Below are positions 16,264 to 24,189 of a stretch of DNA of 36,972 nt, one piece after another; within the stretch, counting starts at the first letter, position 1, and each line of letters starts with the position of its first letter. The notes beneath the pieces are model-generated. The model saw nothing but the letters and a program-made list of their open reading frames with translations, was not told the origin of the DNA and searched no databases. Origin of the DNA: Corallococcus llansteffanensis (GTDB lineage Bacteria > Myxococcota > Myxococcia > Myxococcales > Myxococcaceae); assembly GCF_003612055.1 (NCBI RefSeq), contig NZ_RAWB01000021.1:1-36972 (forward strand), read 5' to 3'. Made by a program: the position numbers and the translations under genes.

Positions 16264-16277
16264 TGACATGCGTGTCA
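16264..16277. promoter_or_regulatory. Palindrome upstream of MarR gene, possible operator
   Basis: TGACATGCGTGTCA has perfect 5-bp arms around a 4-bp centre. It lies about 52-65 bp upstream of the MarR start, in the intergenic region shared with the divergent lipoprotein operon. MarR proteins often bind short palindromes of this kind near their own promoter. The arms are short, so chance is possible. Confidence 0.3.
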
Positions 16278-16330
16278 GGTGGATGACCCGCGGGGGGGAC
16301 TCGCGGGTGCCTCCGCCCTGTGGGAGCGCA

Positions 16331-16346
16331 TGGCCCCTGACTTGCT
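16331..16346 (+). promoter_or_regulatory. Sigma-54-like promoter upstream of lipoprotein pair
   Basis: TGGCCCCTGACTTGCT fits TGGCACG-N4-TTGCW, with complete TGG and TTGCT boxes at correct spacing and mismatches only at the A and final G of the -24 box. Transcription would start near 16358, about 57 bases before the ATG at 16415, on the correct strand. No activator gene is adjacent, so the enhancer-binding protein would be unlinked or the one at 6.1 kb. Confidence 0.5.
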
Positions 16347-16414
16347 AGGCGTGCCCCCGCACTCCCGCGCGTGGCCACGGACGCCAGGGACACCGCCTCT
16401 TGGAGCTTCGAAGC

Positions 16415-17026
16415 ATGAGCCAGACAAGTCCGTCCCCCTTCCCGGAAGCCAATCCTCCACCGTCGTCCCCGGGTTCGCGCCTGCGCTCCTGGGCGGCACG
16501 TCTCGTGTTGCTCACGGCCTGCATCGGCACGGTGGCCACGGAGCAGGCCACGTCCGACGATGTCTCTTCCAATGAGCACGTCGGTGCTCCCCTGAGCATC
16601 ACGACCGCCGCGCCCAAGGCCACCCGCCGCGTGGTCGTCCGGGCCACGGCCTCGAAGCCGCCGGACAAGGCCGTCGAGGGTGAGCTGAGGGTCCGCGTCA
16701 CCGCGCGGTGGATCCCCGACGACCCCGCGCAGACGACGAGCCCCTGGATCCAGTTGCTCGTCTCCCACGCGGATCACAGCTCTGGCCCGGATGCGTCCGG
16801 CGTCCTGGTGGCGGGAACGCCCGTCACGCTGGAGGCCTTCGCGAGCCTCTTCGGGGACTGCAAGCTGAACACGGGCTGTGAATGGCCCATGGACGTCGGC
16901 TTCCAGATGCAACCCAACGCTGTCCCCGGCACGGTCGAGCTGGAGTGGACGGCGCAGGCCACGGCCCACGCGGTGGACACGTCCAGCGTGCCCAAGGGCT
17001 TCACCGTGAGCGTCTCCGCGCCATGA
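16415..17026 (+). CDS. Exported protein or lipoprotein of unknown function (pair member 1)
   Basis: 203 residues from the ATG at 16415, with GGAGCTT (16402-16408) as ribosome-binding site; an in-frame TTG lies 15 bases upstream. A polar, Pro-rich N-terminus of about 27 residues precedes a hydrophobic segment ending LLTACIG, so it may be a lipoprotein with a long n-region or a membrane-anchored protein. The rest is predicted beta-rich, with one Cys pair (GDCKLNTGCEW) and a terminal strand pattern GTVELEWTAQ...FTVSVSAP. It overlaps the next gene by 4 bp, and the two share this terminal pattern, suggesting diverged paralogues. No known family recognised. Confidence 0.7.
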   Translation: MSQTSPSPFPEANPPPSSPGSRLRSWAARLVLLTACIGTVATEQATSDDVSSNEHVGAPLSITTAAPKATRRVVVRATASKPPDKAVEGELRVRVTARWIPDDPAQTTSPWIQLLVSHADHSSGPDASGVLVAGTPVTLEAFASLFGDCKLNTGCEWPMDVGFQMQPNAVPGTVELEWTAQATAHAVDTSSVPKGFTVSVSAP

Positions 17027-17583
17027 CCTCGACCCTGGAGCCCACCTTGCGAATTCCCCTGCTGCTGCTCGGAAGCCTCCTGCTGCTGACCCCGGCCTGT
17101 GACACCGGCAGTGATTGGGTGACCCAGAGCACGGAGGTCGAATCGCTCGCGTTGACCCCGACGGAGCCCCACCTCGAGCGACGCCTGCACGTCGTGGCCC
17201 GCGCCAGACCCGACACGGGAGCGAAGATCTCCGTGCTCCACATCACCTTCGAGACGGAGCCGCGCTGGGAGCGGCCCGAAGCGGGCGGGTCGGATGTCCA
17301 CCCCTGGTATCGCGTCAGGCTCGTGGACGAGCGCGATGGACAGGTCGTGGACGAACGCGTCACGGTCTTTGGAGAGGGTTCCACGCCCGATTCGTTGAGC
17401 GTGGGGCCTGACGTGGACATCGAGGACGAGATCTCGCGGTTCGAGGCCACCTACCGGCTCGAGCTCGACCGGCAGGGACCTCCCTCCGCGGGCACCCTCC
17501 ACGTCAACTGGAGCGTGATCACGGAGGCGCTGACCGACGCGGACGACCTGGAGCGCGTCGAGGTCCTCCTGACGCAGCCCTGA
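17023..17583 (+). CDS. Lipoprotein of unknown function (pair member 2)
   Basis: 186 residues. The ATG at 17023 overlaps the preceding stop (ATGA), so translation is coupled. The signal peptide LRIPLLLLGSLLLLTPAC ends in a clear lipobox with Cys 26. The mature part is acidic and beta-rich (LERRLHVVARARP, ISVLHITFETEP, YRVRLVDERDGQVVDERVTV) and ends AGTLHVNWSVI...VEVLLTQP, matching the end of its upstream neighbour by pattern. No family was recognised. It is followed by a hairpin cluster at 17603-17653 and then by the second M91 peptidase gene on the same strand. Confidence 0.72.
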   Translation: MTSTLEPTLRIPLLLLGSLLLLTPACDTGSDWVTQSTEVESLALTPTEPHLERRLHVVARARPDTGAKISVLHITFETEPRWERPEAGGSDVHPWYRVRLVDERDGQVVDERVTVFGEGSTPDSLSVGPDVDIEDEISRFEATYRLELDRQGPPSAGTLHVNWSVITEALTDADDLERVEVLLTQP

Positions 17584-17602
17584 AGAGGCTGCCTGGGGCC
17601 CT

Positions 17603-17653
17603 GGGCTCTGATGACGGCAGTCATCAGGGCCCTGTCGGCAGTCATCAGGGCCC
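17603..17653 (+). terminator. Strong hairpin with duplicated arm, probable terminator
   Basis: GGGCTCTGATGAC-GGCA-GTCATCAGGGCCC forms a stem of about 13 bp with a tetraloop (17603-17632). Its right arm, GGCAGTCATCAGGGCCC, is repeated exactly at 17637-17653 after a 4-bp spacer, so either copy can pair with the left arm. It lies 20 bp after the stop of the lipoprotein pair. There is no U-run, so it may be an RNA-stability or attenuation element instead of a classical terminator. Confidence 0.5.
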
Positions 17654-17780
17654 GGGCCCCGGAGCTGTCTGGACCCGAGCGAACCCCCTGGAATCACGGC
17701 CGTTGCACACGGCGTGGGGGCGGGCATGGCGGGTGCACCAGGGCAGGGACGTCAACGACTTCCGCTCCCGAGGCTCCCCC

Positions 17781-18743
17781 ATGAAGGTTCGCTCCCGGTC
17801 TTCTTCGTTCTCTTCGCCCTCGTCCTCGTCCAGCTCGCGCCCCCGGAGCAACAGCACGCCCCCGAAGCTGGAGTCGGGCCCGCACCGGAAGCAGCCGCCG
17901 ACGAAGACGGAGCTGGTGAACGGCAAGAACAACCTCAAGCCCACGGACTACGGCGTGGTGAGCCCGGACCTGCAGGGCATCCGGACCCGCCGTGACAGCA
18001 AGCAGTCGGGCGCGGACTTCGCGGACTTCACGTCGGACGTGCGTGCCTCCACGAACCGGCTGACGAGCAAGCCCGTGGGCAACCAGATGCTGACGGAACT
18101 CAACGGCAAGACGGCGCACGTGAACCCCGGCGCCACGGGCACGCAGCGCAAGCCGCTGACGGTGGCGGACATCTTCTCCGGCCGCGACGCCTCGATGCCC
18201 ATGTCGCACGCGCCCCGGCACGACGGCACCCTCCAGTCGCTCCGTCCGGCGTACCGCTACGACGGCCAGCCCAGCGCGGGACAGGCCAGCCGCATCAACT
18301 ACAACGAGAAGGATCCGGGCCAGCGCTTCAACAGCCTGGGCCACGAGTCAGTCCACGCCTGGCGCGCGGCCAACGGCCTGCAAGTGAGCCCCCTGGCGGC
18401 CAGCAAGCACGCCGACGCCGCCGTCTTCAAGAAGTACCCGGAGCACTCCGCCAACATGAAGGACACGGTGGAGACGCGCCTGCGGCTGACGGAGGAGTTC
18501 GAGACCGTGGGCCTGCGCCGCACGCCGAACACGCCCAACAACTGGGCCCCCACCGAGAACGCCATCCGCAAGGAGCACGGGCTGCCGTCCCGCCAGGACT
18601 ACTCGGGCATGCGTCCCGAGGGGAACCAAAACGACGCCAACCTCAAGGACTACGACCTGGGCTCCGACGACCGGAACCGGTTCCAGAAGCTGATGGGCAC
18701 GCCGTCGCCCTTCGGGAAGATCCTCGGCGACCTGGAGAAGTGA
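17781..18743 (+). CDS. M91-family (NleD-like) zinc metallopeptidase
   Basis: 320 residues from the ATG at 17781 (CGAGG seven bases upstream); the open frame extends to 17703 but the leader looks noncoding. The N-terminus is Ser/Pro/Arg-rich and disordered (1-45), without a signal peptide. The zincin motif is SLGHESVHAWRAANG: His188, Glu189, His192. A likely third ligand, Glu241, lies in EEFETVGL, and the domain ends PTENAIRKEHGLPSRQDY. These elements align with the C-terminal domain of the RTX protein at 12.8 kb ('E.xxVGL...EN..R...LP.R..Y'), identifying both as M91. The founder NleD is an injected effector; the disordered N-terminus and missing signal peptide suggest a dedicated secretion route or an intracellular role. 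Confidence 0.8.
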   Translation: MKVRSRSSSFSSPSSSSSSRPRSNSTPPKLESGPHRKQPPTKTELVNGKNNLKPTDYGVVSPDLQGIRTRRDSKQSGADFADFTSDVRASTNRLTSKPVGNQMLTELNGKTAHVNPGATGTQRKPLTVADIFSGRDASMPMSHAPRHDGTLQSLRPAYRYDGQPSAGQASRINYNEKDPGQRFNSLGHESVHAWRAANGLQVSPLAASKHADAAVFKKYPEHSANMKDTVETRLRLTEEFETVGLRRTPNTPNNWAPTENAIRKEHGLPSRQDYSGMRPEGNQNDANLKDYDLGSDDRNRFQKLMGTPSPFGKILGDLEK

Positions 18744-18830
18744 CCCACGAAGCGCTCCCCCTGCAATCCTTCCCCGGCCCATCCGTGAGATGGAGTGGTT
18801 GGATGTGGCCTGTCCACGAGGGGAGTCCCG

Positions 18831-19739
18831 ATGCGGTCCTGGTTTCGTGAGGGTGATGGACACTGGCGGAACGGGTGGAAGGCCCTCGGCTGCGTCGTGC
18901 TGGCGGCCCCGCTGGTGGTGGGCCTGGCGATGCTCCAGCAGCAACTACCTGCCACCGTCCGCCCGTTCGTGCCGGGGGCCTTCGCCGCCTTCCTGGGAGC
19001 GCTCCTCGCGAACGCCCTCTGCCTGCGGCTGGAGCGGCAGCCGCTGGCGTCCATAGGCCTGTCGGGCGGCTGGCGCTGGGGCCGTGACCTGGGCCTGGGC
19101 CTGCTGGGCGGCATCGTCCTCCTGGGCGCGGTGGCCCTCGCTGTCCATGGTACGGGCGGCTTCCACCTGGAGCCGGCGGCGGTGCGCGACGGGTCCCTGA
19201 TCATCAAGGCCGCCTGGATGATGCTGGGCGTGGCGCTCTTCGAGGAGACGCTGTTCCACGGCTACGTGTTCCAGCGGGCCATCCGGGGCATGGGCACGCG
19301 CTGGGCGCAGGTCGTGCTCTCCGTCATCTTCTGTCTCGCCCACCCCTTCAGCACCGAGATGGCGGGAAGCACGCGGGCGGTGGCCATGCTCACCACCGTC
19401 CTCGCGGGCTGGATGTTGGGCCTGTGCTACCTGCGCACGGGGCGGCTCGCGCTGCCGGTCGGCGTGCACATGGGGTGGAACTGGGCCATGGGCTGCCTGG
19501 GCTTCGGCGTGAGCGGCAACGAGTCAAAAGGCTGGTGGACGCCCGTCTTCCACGACCGCGCGGAGTGGCTCACGGGCGGCAGCTACGGCCTGGAGGCCTC
19601 CGTCGGCAGCATCGTCGTGCTGGGCGCGGCGGTCGTCGCCCTGACGCTCTGGAAGGGGCTTCCTCAGGCGGAGGTGCCGGTCCTTCCGGTGAGCGACGGT
19701 CCCGGACATCCGCCCGCGCTGGGGGCAGGGGAGGCGTAG
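18831..19739 (+). CDS. CPBP-family intramembrane glutamic protease
   Basis: 302 residues from the ATG behind GAGGGGAG (18818-18825). About seven or eight membrane helices. CPBP (Abi/CAAX protease) motifs are present: ALFEETLFHGYVFQR with the Glu pair 138-139, VIFCLAHP with His171, and HMGWNW with His213 and Asn217. The usual Arg of EExxxR is His here, a variant also seen in active members. Family members cleave inside membranes; bacterial roles include maturing or protecting against peptides. The C-terminal 35 residues are Pro-rich and polar. It is monocistronic; two hairpins at 19751-19785 follow it. Confidence 0.85.
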   Translation: MRSWFREGDGHWRNGWKALGCVVLAAPLVVGLAMLQQQLPATVRPFVPGAFAAFLGALLANALCLRLERQPLASIGLSGGWRWGRDLGLGLLGGIVLLGAVALAVHGTGGFHLEPAAVRDGSLIIKAAWMMLGVALFEETLFHGYVFQRAIRGMGTRWAQVVLSVIFCLAHPFSTEMAGSTRAVAMLTTVLAGWMLGLCYLRTGRLALPVGVHMGWNWAMGCLGFGVSGNESKGWWTPVFHDRAEWLTGGSYGLEASVGSIVVLGAAVVALTLWKGLPQAEVPVLPVSDGPGHPPALGAGEA

Positions 19740-19750
19740 GCGCGACAGGC

Positions 19751-19785
19751 GCAACCGGGTTGCCGGGCGCCAGCGTGATGCGCCC
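19751..19785 (+). terminator. Two adjacent hairpins after the CPBP gene
   Basis: GCAACCGGGTTGC (19751-19763) is a perfect 6-bp inverted repeat, and GGGCGC...GCGCCC (19765-19785) gives a second stem with a 9-bp loop. They lie 12 bp after the CPBP stop and before the next gene. No U-tract is present; a terminator role is plausible but unproven. Confidence 0.35.
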
Positions 19786-19847
19786 GGGGACCTTGCCGCG
19801 AGCGAGCCCGGCGCCATCGTAGGAGGGTGCCCCTGCCGGAGGCCCCC

Positions 19848-21566
19848 ATGCGCGCCCGTCTGCTCCTCGCCCTCACGCTGCCGCTGCTGTTCGTTCCAGG
19901 CCTGGAGGTGGGAGCCCAGGAGGCATCCGAGCCGTCGCTCCCGGCCGCTGCCGCGCACGGAGGCCATGGCACCCCGCCCGGAGGCCTGAGCCTGCCGTCG
20001 CTCGCGAAGGGCGCGATCCTCTTCGACAACCTCGGCACTCACGCGTATCCGGTGACGACGGACTCGAAGGAGGCCCAGGCCTTCTTCAATCAGGGTCTGC
20101 GGCTCGCGTATGCCTTCAACCATGACGAGGCCGCGCGCTCGTTCGCCCGGGCCACGGAGCTCGATCCCTCGTGCGCGATGTGCTTCTGGGGCGTGGCCCT
20201 GGTGCTGGGGCCCAACTACAACGTGCCCATGCTCCCGGACCGGGCCGCGGTCGCGTGGGAGGGCGTGCAGCGGGCCCAGGCGCTCGCCTCCAAGGCGACC
20301 CCGGTGGAGCAGGGGCTCATTGGCGCCCTGGGCAAACGCTACGGGGGGCCGGAGCCCCGGCCGCCTCCAGCGATGAAGCCGTTCAACGAGGCCTATGCCG
20401 CGGCCATGCGCGACGTGGCCCGGCGCTTCCCCGATGACCTGGACGTCCAGGTGCTCTTCGCCGAGTCCCTGATGGACTTGAACCCCTGGAAGCTGTGGAC
20501 GCTCGACGGCAAGCCGGCGCCGGGGACGGAGGAGATCGTCTCACGCCTGGAGGCGGTGCTCGCGCGCGCGCCCCAGCATCCCGGCGCCAATCACTATTAC
20601 ATCCACGCGGTGGAGGCCTCGGAGCATCCGGAGCGGGCGCTGCCCTCCGCGCAGAGGCTGCCAGGGCTGATGCCGGGGGCCGGGCACGTGGTGCACATGC
20701 CGGCGCACATCTACCAGCGCGTGGGGCGGTACGCGGAGGCGTCGGAGAGCAACCGCCGCGCCGTCCAGGCGGATGAGGCCTACCTGCGCCAGGTGGAGCC
20801 CCTGGGTTATTACCCGATGTACCTCGCGCACAACTGGGGCTTCCTGGCCTTCTCCGCCTCCATGGAGGGCCGTGGCGAGGAGTCGCTGCAGGCCGCGCGC
20901 ATGTCCGCCCGCGTGCTGCCGCCGGAGATGCTGGCGGCGATGCCCGGCATGGACTTCTTCGTCGCGGAGCCGCTGCTCGTGATGGTGCGCTTCGGGCGCT
21001 ACGACGCGCTGCTCGCCGAGCCCCGGCCGGATGCGAAGTACCCGGTGCTCACGGGCCTGTGGCTGCACGCGCATGGGCTGGCGCTCGCCGCCAAGGGCCG
21101 GTTCGACGAGGCCCGGAAGGACCATGCGGAGCTGGTGAAGCTTGGCGCGGGCGTGCCCGACGAGATGACCGCTGGCAACAACACCGCGAAGGATGTGCTG
21201 GACGTGGCGGCGCGGGTGCTCGACGCCTCCATCGTGGAGCGCCAGGGACGCTCCGACGCGCTGGCCCGCTGGGCGGTCGCGGTGCGCGCCGCCGACCGGC
21301 TGGCGTACTCCGAGCCCAATGACTGGTTCTATCCCGTGCGCCACTACCAGGGCGCGGCGCTGCTGGACGCGAAGCAGTGGAAGTCAGCGGAGGCCGTCTA
21401 CCGCGAGGACCTGCGCCGCAACCCGGGCAATGGCTGGGCGCTGTTCGGGCTCACCCGGGCGCTGGAAGGGCAGGGCCGGGAGGCGGAGGCCGCCACCACG
21501 CGCAAGCAGTTCGAGTCGGCGTGGGCGAACGCCGACTTCCGCCTCACCCGCACGGCGGTGTTCTAG
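19848..21566 (+). CDS. Exported tetratricopeptide-repeat protein
   Basis: 572 residues from the ATG at 19848 with GGAGG five bases upstream; the GTG at 19827 abuts its AGGAGG and is disfavoured. A signal peptide (MRARLLLALTLPLLFVPGLE) leads to a periplasmic protein of TPR helices. The first repeat (about 65-105) reads KEAQAFFNQGLRLAYAFNHD..A.SFARATELDPSCAMCFWGVAL, a form frequent in proteins annotated only as TPR-containing. Other conserved stretches are HPGANHYYIHAVE and HMPAHIYQRVGRYAEA, and a last repeat closes the C-terminus (YREDLRRNPGNGWALFGL). The His-rich HYYIHA/HMPAHI motifs hint at a metal site, but no enzyme activity is established. Convergent with the nuclease gene, 28 bp apart. 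Confidence 0.8.
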   Translation: MRARLLLALTLPLLFVPGLEVGAQEASEPSLPAAAAHGGHGTPPGGLSLPSLAKGAILFDNLGTHAYPVTTDSKEAQAFFNQGLRLAYAFNHDEAARSFARATELDPSCAMCFWGVALVLGPNYNVPMLPDRAAVAWEGVQRAQALASKATPVEQGLIGALGKRYGGPEPRPPPAMKPFNEAYAAAMRDVARRFPDDLDVQVLFAESLMDLNPWKLWTLDGKPAPGTEEIVSRLEAVLARAPQHPGANHYYIHAVEASEHPERALPSAQRLPGLMPGAGHVVHMPAHIYQRVGRYAEASESNRRAVQADEAYLRQVEPLGYYPMYLAHNWGFLAFSASMEGRGEESLQAARMSARVLPPEMLAAMPGMDFFVAEPLLVMVRFGRYDALLAEPRPDAKYPVLTGLWLHAHGLALAAKGRFDEARKDHAELVKLGAGVPDEMTAGNNTAKDVLDVAARVLDASIVERQGRSDALARWAVAVRAADRLAYSEPNDWFYPVRHYQGAALLDAKQWKSAEAVYREDLRRNPGNGWALFGLTRALEGQGREAEAATTRKQFESAWANADFRLTRTAVF

Positions 21567-21594
21567 GAAGGGAACCCGGCTTCGCGGTGACCCC

Positions 21595-22374
21595 TCAGTT
21601 GCATCCCTGGCTCGACAGCCAGTTCACGCCACGGGTCCGCTCGTTCGTGCCGTTCGTGCCGCCGTAGTCCACGTTCGAGAAGGACATGGACACGGCGCTC
21701 CCCGTGGACTGGTTGGTGATCTCCATCGTCATGTTGTTGGGGATGAGCGCGGTGGAGTTCGGGTAGTTCGCACCGATGTAGTAGCGCAGCCGGCCGCTCG
21801 GGAGGCTCCCGCACTTGGCCATCTTGTTCTCGAGCTGCAACCAGTTGCCGCGGTTGAAGTTGGCATCCTGGGGCACCAGGTTCGCCCGTCCCCCCCAGCC
21901 CCCGAGCTGTGAGCCGATGAGGTGTCCCCCGTCGTAGTCGTTGCTGGGGTTCTCCGCGTCGCCCCACTGCCCCACGTTGGTCTGGCAGGTGTCGCTGCGA
22001 GGCGCGGCGACGATCAGCGGCAGGTATTTGTACGCCCGGTTCGGCCGGCCCGCGCTGTCGATGAAGTAGTACTCGCCGTCGAAGTTGTGCCAGATGCTCC
22101 GGTCGCTCGACGGGAAGAACTTCGGGCAGTCGCTGATCAGGTCCGCGGTGACGTTCCCGTGGATGACGTACCCGACGCCGTAGGGCGCCATCGCCCCCTG
22201 GATCTCCTCCTCCGTGTGGCTCTCGAAGAAGTCCATGAGGCCGCTCGGGCCACCGAAGTCCTGCTCGAGCTGACCGGCGACGCCTTCGCCGCCCAGGTCC
22301 GGGTCCGTGACTCCGCAACCGCTGAGCAACAGGCCCAACACCACCGCGACTGAAAGCACGTTCATGGTGCGCAT
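21595..22374 (-). CDS. DNA/RNA non-specific endonuclease, lipoprotein
   Basis: 259 residues. A lipoprotein signal ends in LLLSGC (Cys20). A region of unknown role (about 30-80) precedes the nuclease domain: YDGGHLIGSQLGGWGGRANL with the His of the DRGH motif, here DGGH (148-151), then NLVPQDANFNRGNWLQLEN, which holds the Asn/Glu metal-site residues of the Serratia NucA/NUC1 fold. Four or more Cys residues suggest disulphides and a periplasmic or surface location. Arg to Gly in DRGH occurs in some members and need not abolish activity. Likely role: scavenging or prey nucleic-acid degradation (inferred). Either ATG 22374 or 22365 could be the start. Confidence 0.85.
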   Translation of the reverse strand: MRTMNVLSVAVVLGLLLSGCGVTDPDLGGEGVAGQLEQDFGGPSGLMDFFESHTEEEIQGAMAPYGVGYVIHGNVTADLISDCPKFFPSSDRSIWHNFDGEYYFIDSAGRPNRAYKYLPLIVAAPRSDTCQTNVGQWGDAENPSNDYDGGHLIGSQLGGWGGRANLVPQDANFNRGNWLQLENKMAKCGSLPSGRLRYYIGANYPNSTALIPNNMTMEITNQSTGSAVSMSFSNVDYGGTNGTNERTRGVNWLSSQGCN

Positions 22375-22581
22375 TCTTCCGGGTCCTTCCGCATCGGGTT
22401 CGCTGACTTCGCGACCTCGAATACCAAGAAACCGGGGGATAAACGAGGAGGGGGGCGATCAGCGGATTGCAAAAATGCTGCGGCAATCCCGCCAGTGCGG
22501 AGTTCGACAGAAGCCCTGCCAGACCGGCAGAGCGTGGTCGGTGCTCGGCGAAGCGGAAGACGGAGGCCGTGCTTCGGCTGC

Positions 22582-23472
22582 TCAAGCGCCCGTCGCGAAG
22601 TAGTGGTCGCTGTCGAGGTCGGCGAGGAGTCCGGGCTCGACGGGATGCCAGCCGAGCTGTTCACGCGTGATGGCGCCCGACGCGGGAGCATCCAGCGCGA
22701 AGAACGACCCCAGGAAGCCGAGGTAGTCGCCCGCTTCTGCTGGCGCCTTCGAAACCACCGGCACCCCCAACCGGCGGCCGATGACGTTCGCGATGTCCCG
22801 GGTGGGCACGCCCTCGTCAGCGACCGCGTGGAGCCTCGTGCCCGCCGGGGCTCGCTCCAACGCGAGCCGGAAGAGACGGGCCGCGTCCAGCCGGTGCACG
22901 GCGGGCCAGCGGTTCACCCCCTGCCCGACGTAGACGGCCACGCCCTTCTGGCGCGCGGAGGCGATGAGGTGCGGCACGAAGCCATGGTCGTCCCTGCCGT
23001 GAACCGACGGCGGAAGCCGCACGATGGCCGTCCGCACGCCGCGCGTGGCCAGCGCGAGCATCGTCTCCTCCGACACGCCGCGCCCCGACGGGGACGCCGG
23101 GTCGGTCTCCACGGCGGTGCGACCTGGCGCGAGGCCCAGCAGCCCCGAGGCGATGACGAGGGGCCGTTGGGAACCCTCGAGCGCGGCGCCGAGGACTTCA
23201 ATCGCGCGCGTGTCGGCACGGATCGAAGCCTCGAACCGCGAGAAGTCGTGGATGAACGCCAGGTGGATGACCCCGTCCGCCTTCACCGCCCCGGCACGCA
23301 GACTGTCCAGGTCGTCGAGCGAACCGCGATGCACCTCGGCCCCCGCCGCCTCCAGGGCCCGGGCCGAAGCCTCCGAGCGGGCAAGCCCGACCACCTGATG
23401 CCCCGCCCCCAGGAGTTCAGGGACGACCGCCGAGCCAATGAAACCCGAGGCACCCGTGACGAATACGCGCAT
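22582..23472 (-). CDS. NAD(P)-dependent SDR/epimerase-like oxidoreductase
   Basis: 296 residues from the ATG at 23472 (AAGGAG seven bases upstream). The N-terminal Rossmann motif FVTGASGFIGSAV (GxxGxxG, 7-13) and 'GVIHLAF' are typical of extended short-chain dehydrogenases. Where the catalytic YxxxK is expected the sequence reads RGVSEETML, so the canonical Tyr/Lys are missing; it may be an atypical SDR with altered chemistry or a sensor. Substrate unknown. It is divergent from a TetR gene with two matched palindromes between them, so its expression is probably repressed by that regulator until a ligand appears. Gap 22375-22581 contains nothing recognised. Confidence 0.85.
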   Translation of the reverse strand: MRVFVTGASGFIGSAVVPELLGAGHQVVGLARSEASARALEAAGAEVHRGSLDDLDSLRAGAVKADGVIHLAFIHDFSRFEASIRADTRAIEVLGAALEGSQRPLVIASGLLGLAPGRTAVETDPASPSGRGVSEETMLALATRGVRTAIVRLPPSVHGRDDHGFVPHLIASARQKGVAVYVGQGVNRWPAVHRLDAARLFRLALERAPAGTRLHAVADEGVPTRDIANVIGRRLGVPVVSKAPAEAGDYLGFLGSFFALDAPASGAITREQLGWHPVEPGLLADLDSDHYFATGA

Positions 23473-23483
23473 GGAAAGCTCCT

Positions 23484-23504
23484 TGATGTCAGCTACTGAC
23501 ATCA
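23484..23504. promoter_or_regulatory. Operator 1 between SDR and TetR genes
   Basis: TGATGTCAG-CTA-CTGACATCA is a perfect palindrome with 9-bp arms and a 3-bp centre, a size typical of TetR-family operators. It lies 12 bp upstream of the SDR start. Its centre is 33 bp, about three helical turns, from that of operator 2. Confidence 0.75.
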
Positions 23505-23505
23505 C

Positions 23506-23534
23506 CTTCTAACAGGTGATGTCAGTGACTGCAA
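23506..23534 (-). promoter_or_regulatory. Candidate sigma-70-type promoter for the SDR gene
   Basis: On the minus strand TTGCAG (23529-23534) and TAGAAG (23506-23511) are separated by 17 bp, a fair match to -35/-10 boxes. Operator 2 overlaps the -35 box and operator 1 begins just past the -10, so a bound TetR dimer at either would block it. The -10 match is only moderate. Confidence 0.35.
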
Positions 23535-23537
23535 TCA
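23517..23537. promoter_or_regulatory. Operator 2 between SDR and TetR genes
   Basis: TGATGTCAG-TGA-CTGCAATCA repeats the left arm of operator 1 exactly and has a diverged right arm. It sits just upstream of the TetR start, so it probably mediates autoregulation with lower affinity than operator 1. Confidence 0.65.
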
Positions 23538-23552
23538 GGTAGGATGGATTCC

Positions 23553-24176
23553 ATGGGCCGCTGGGAACCCAACGCACGTGGACGGCTCGAAGAGGCCGCG
23601 ATGAACCTCTTCCAGGAGCGGGGGTACGACCGGACGACGGTGGAGGAGATCGCCGCGCGCGCGGGGCTCACGGAGCGGACCTTCTTCCGCTACTTCGCCG
23701 ACAAGCGAGAGGTCCTGTTCTGGGGCGCGGGCGAGCTGCGGAAGCTCATCGTCTCCACCATCGTGGAGGCTCCCGAGGAGACCTCGCCGCTCGACGCGGT
23801 CGCCGCCGCCCTTGAGGCCACGGCCCCCGTGTTCAAGGAACGCCGTGAATACGCCCGGGCGCGCCAGGCGCTCATCGTCGCTCACACCGACCTTCGGGAG
23901 CGCGAGCTGATCAAGCTTGCCGGCCTCGCTTCGGCCGCCGCGGACGCCCTGCGGGGGCGCGGCGTCACCGAGCCTGCGGCGAGCCTGACCGCCGAGGCAG
24001 GAATCGCGGTCTTCAAGGTCGCGTTCGAGCGCTGGGTCGGGGACCCGAAGAGCCAGGACCTCTCGCGACACATCCGAACCACCCTCGACGAGCTCAAGGC
24101 CGTCACCGCGAGCACGGGCACCTCGACCGCGAACCCGCGGCAGCCCGCCAAGCGGGCCAAGGCCCCCAGGCGCTGA
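23553..24176 (+). CDS. TetR-family transcriptional regulator
   Basis: 207 residues from the ATG at 23553 (AGGATGG upstream); the ATG at 23544 leaves no room for a ribosome-binding site. The N-terminal DNA-binding domain is canonical: RLEEAAMNLFQERGYDRTTV, EEIAARAGLTERTFFRYFAD, KREVLF. The ligand domain follows to about 180; the C-terminal tail is Lys/Arg/Pro-rich. It is divergent from the SDR gene and probably binds the two TGATGTCAG palindromes between them, repressing both genes. Ligand unknown, perhaps the SDR substrate. Confidence 0.92.
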   Translation: MGRWEPNARGRLEEAAMNLFQERGYDRTTVEEIAARAGLTERTFFRYFADKREVLFWGAGELRKLIVSTIVEAPEETSPLDAVAAALEATAPVFKERREYARARQALIVAHTDLRERELIKLAGLASAAADALRGRGVTEPAASLTAEAGIAVFKVAFERWVGDPKSQDLSRHIRTTLDELKAVTASTGTSTANPRQPAKRAKAPRR

Positions 24177-24189
24177 CGGGCCCCACCCC

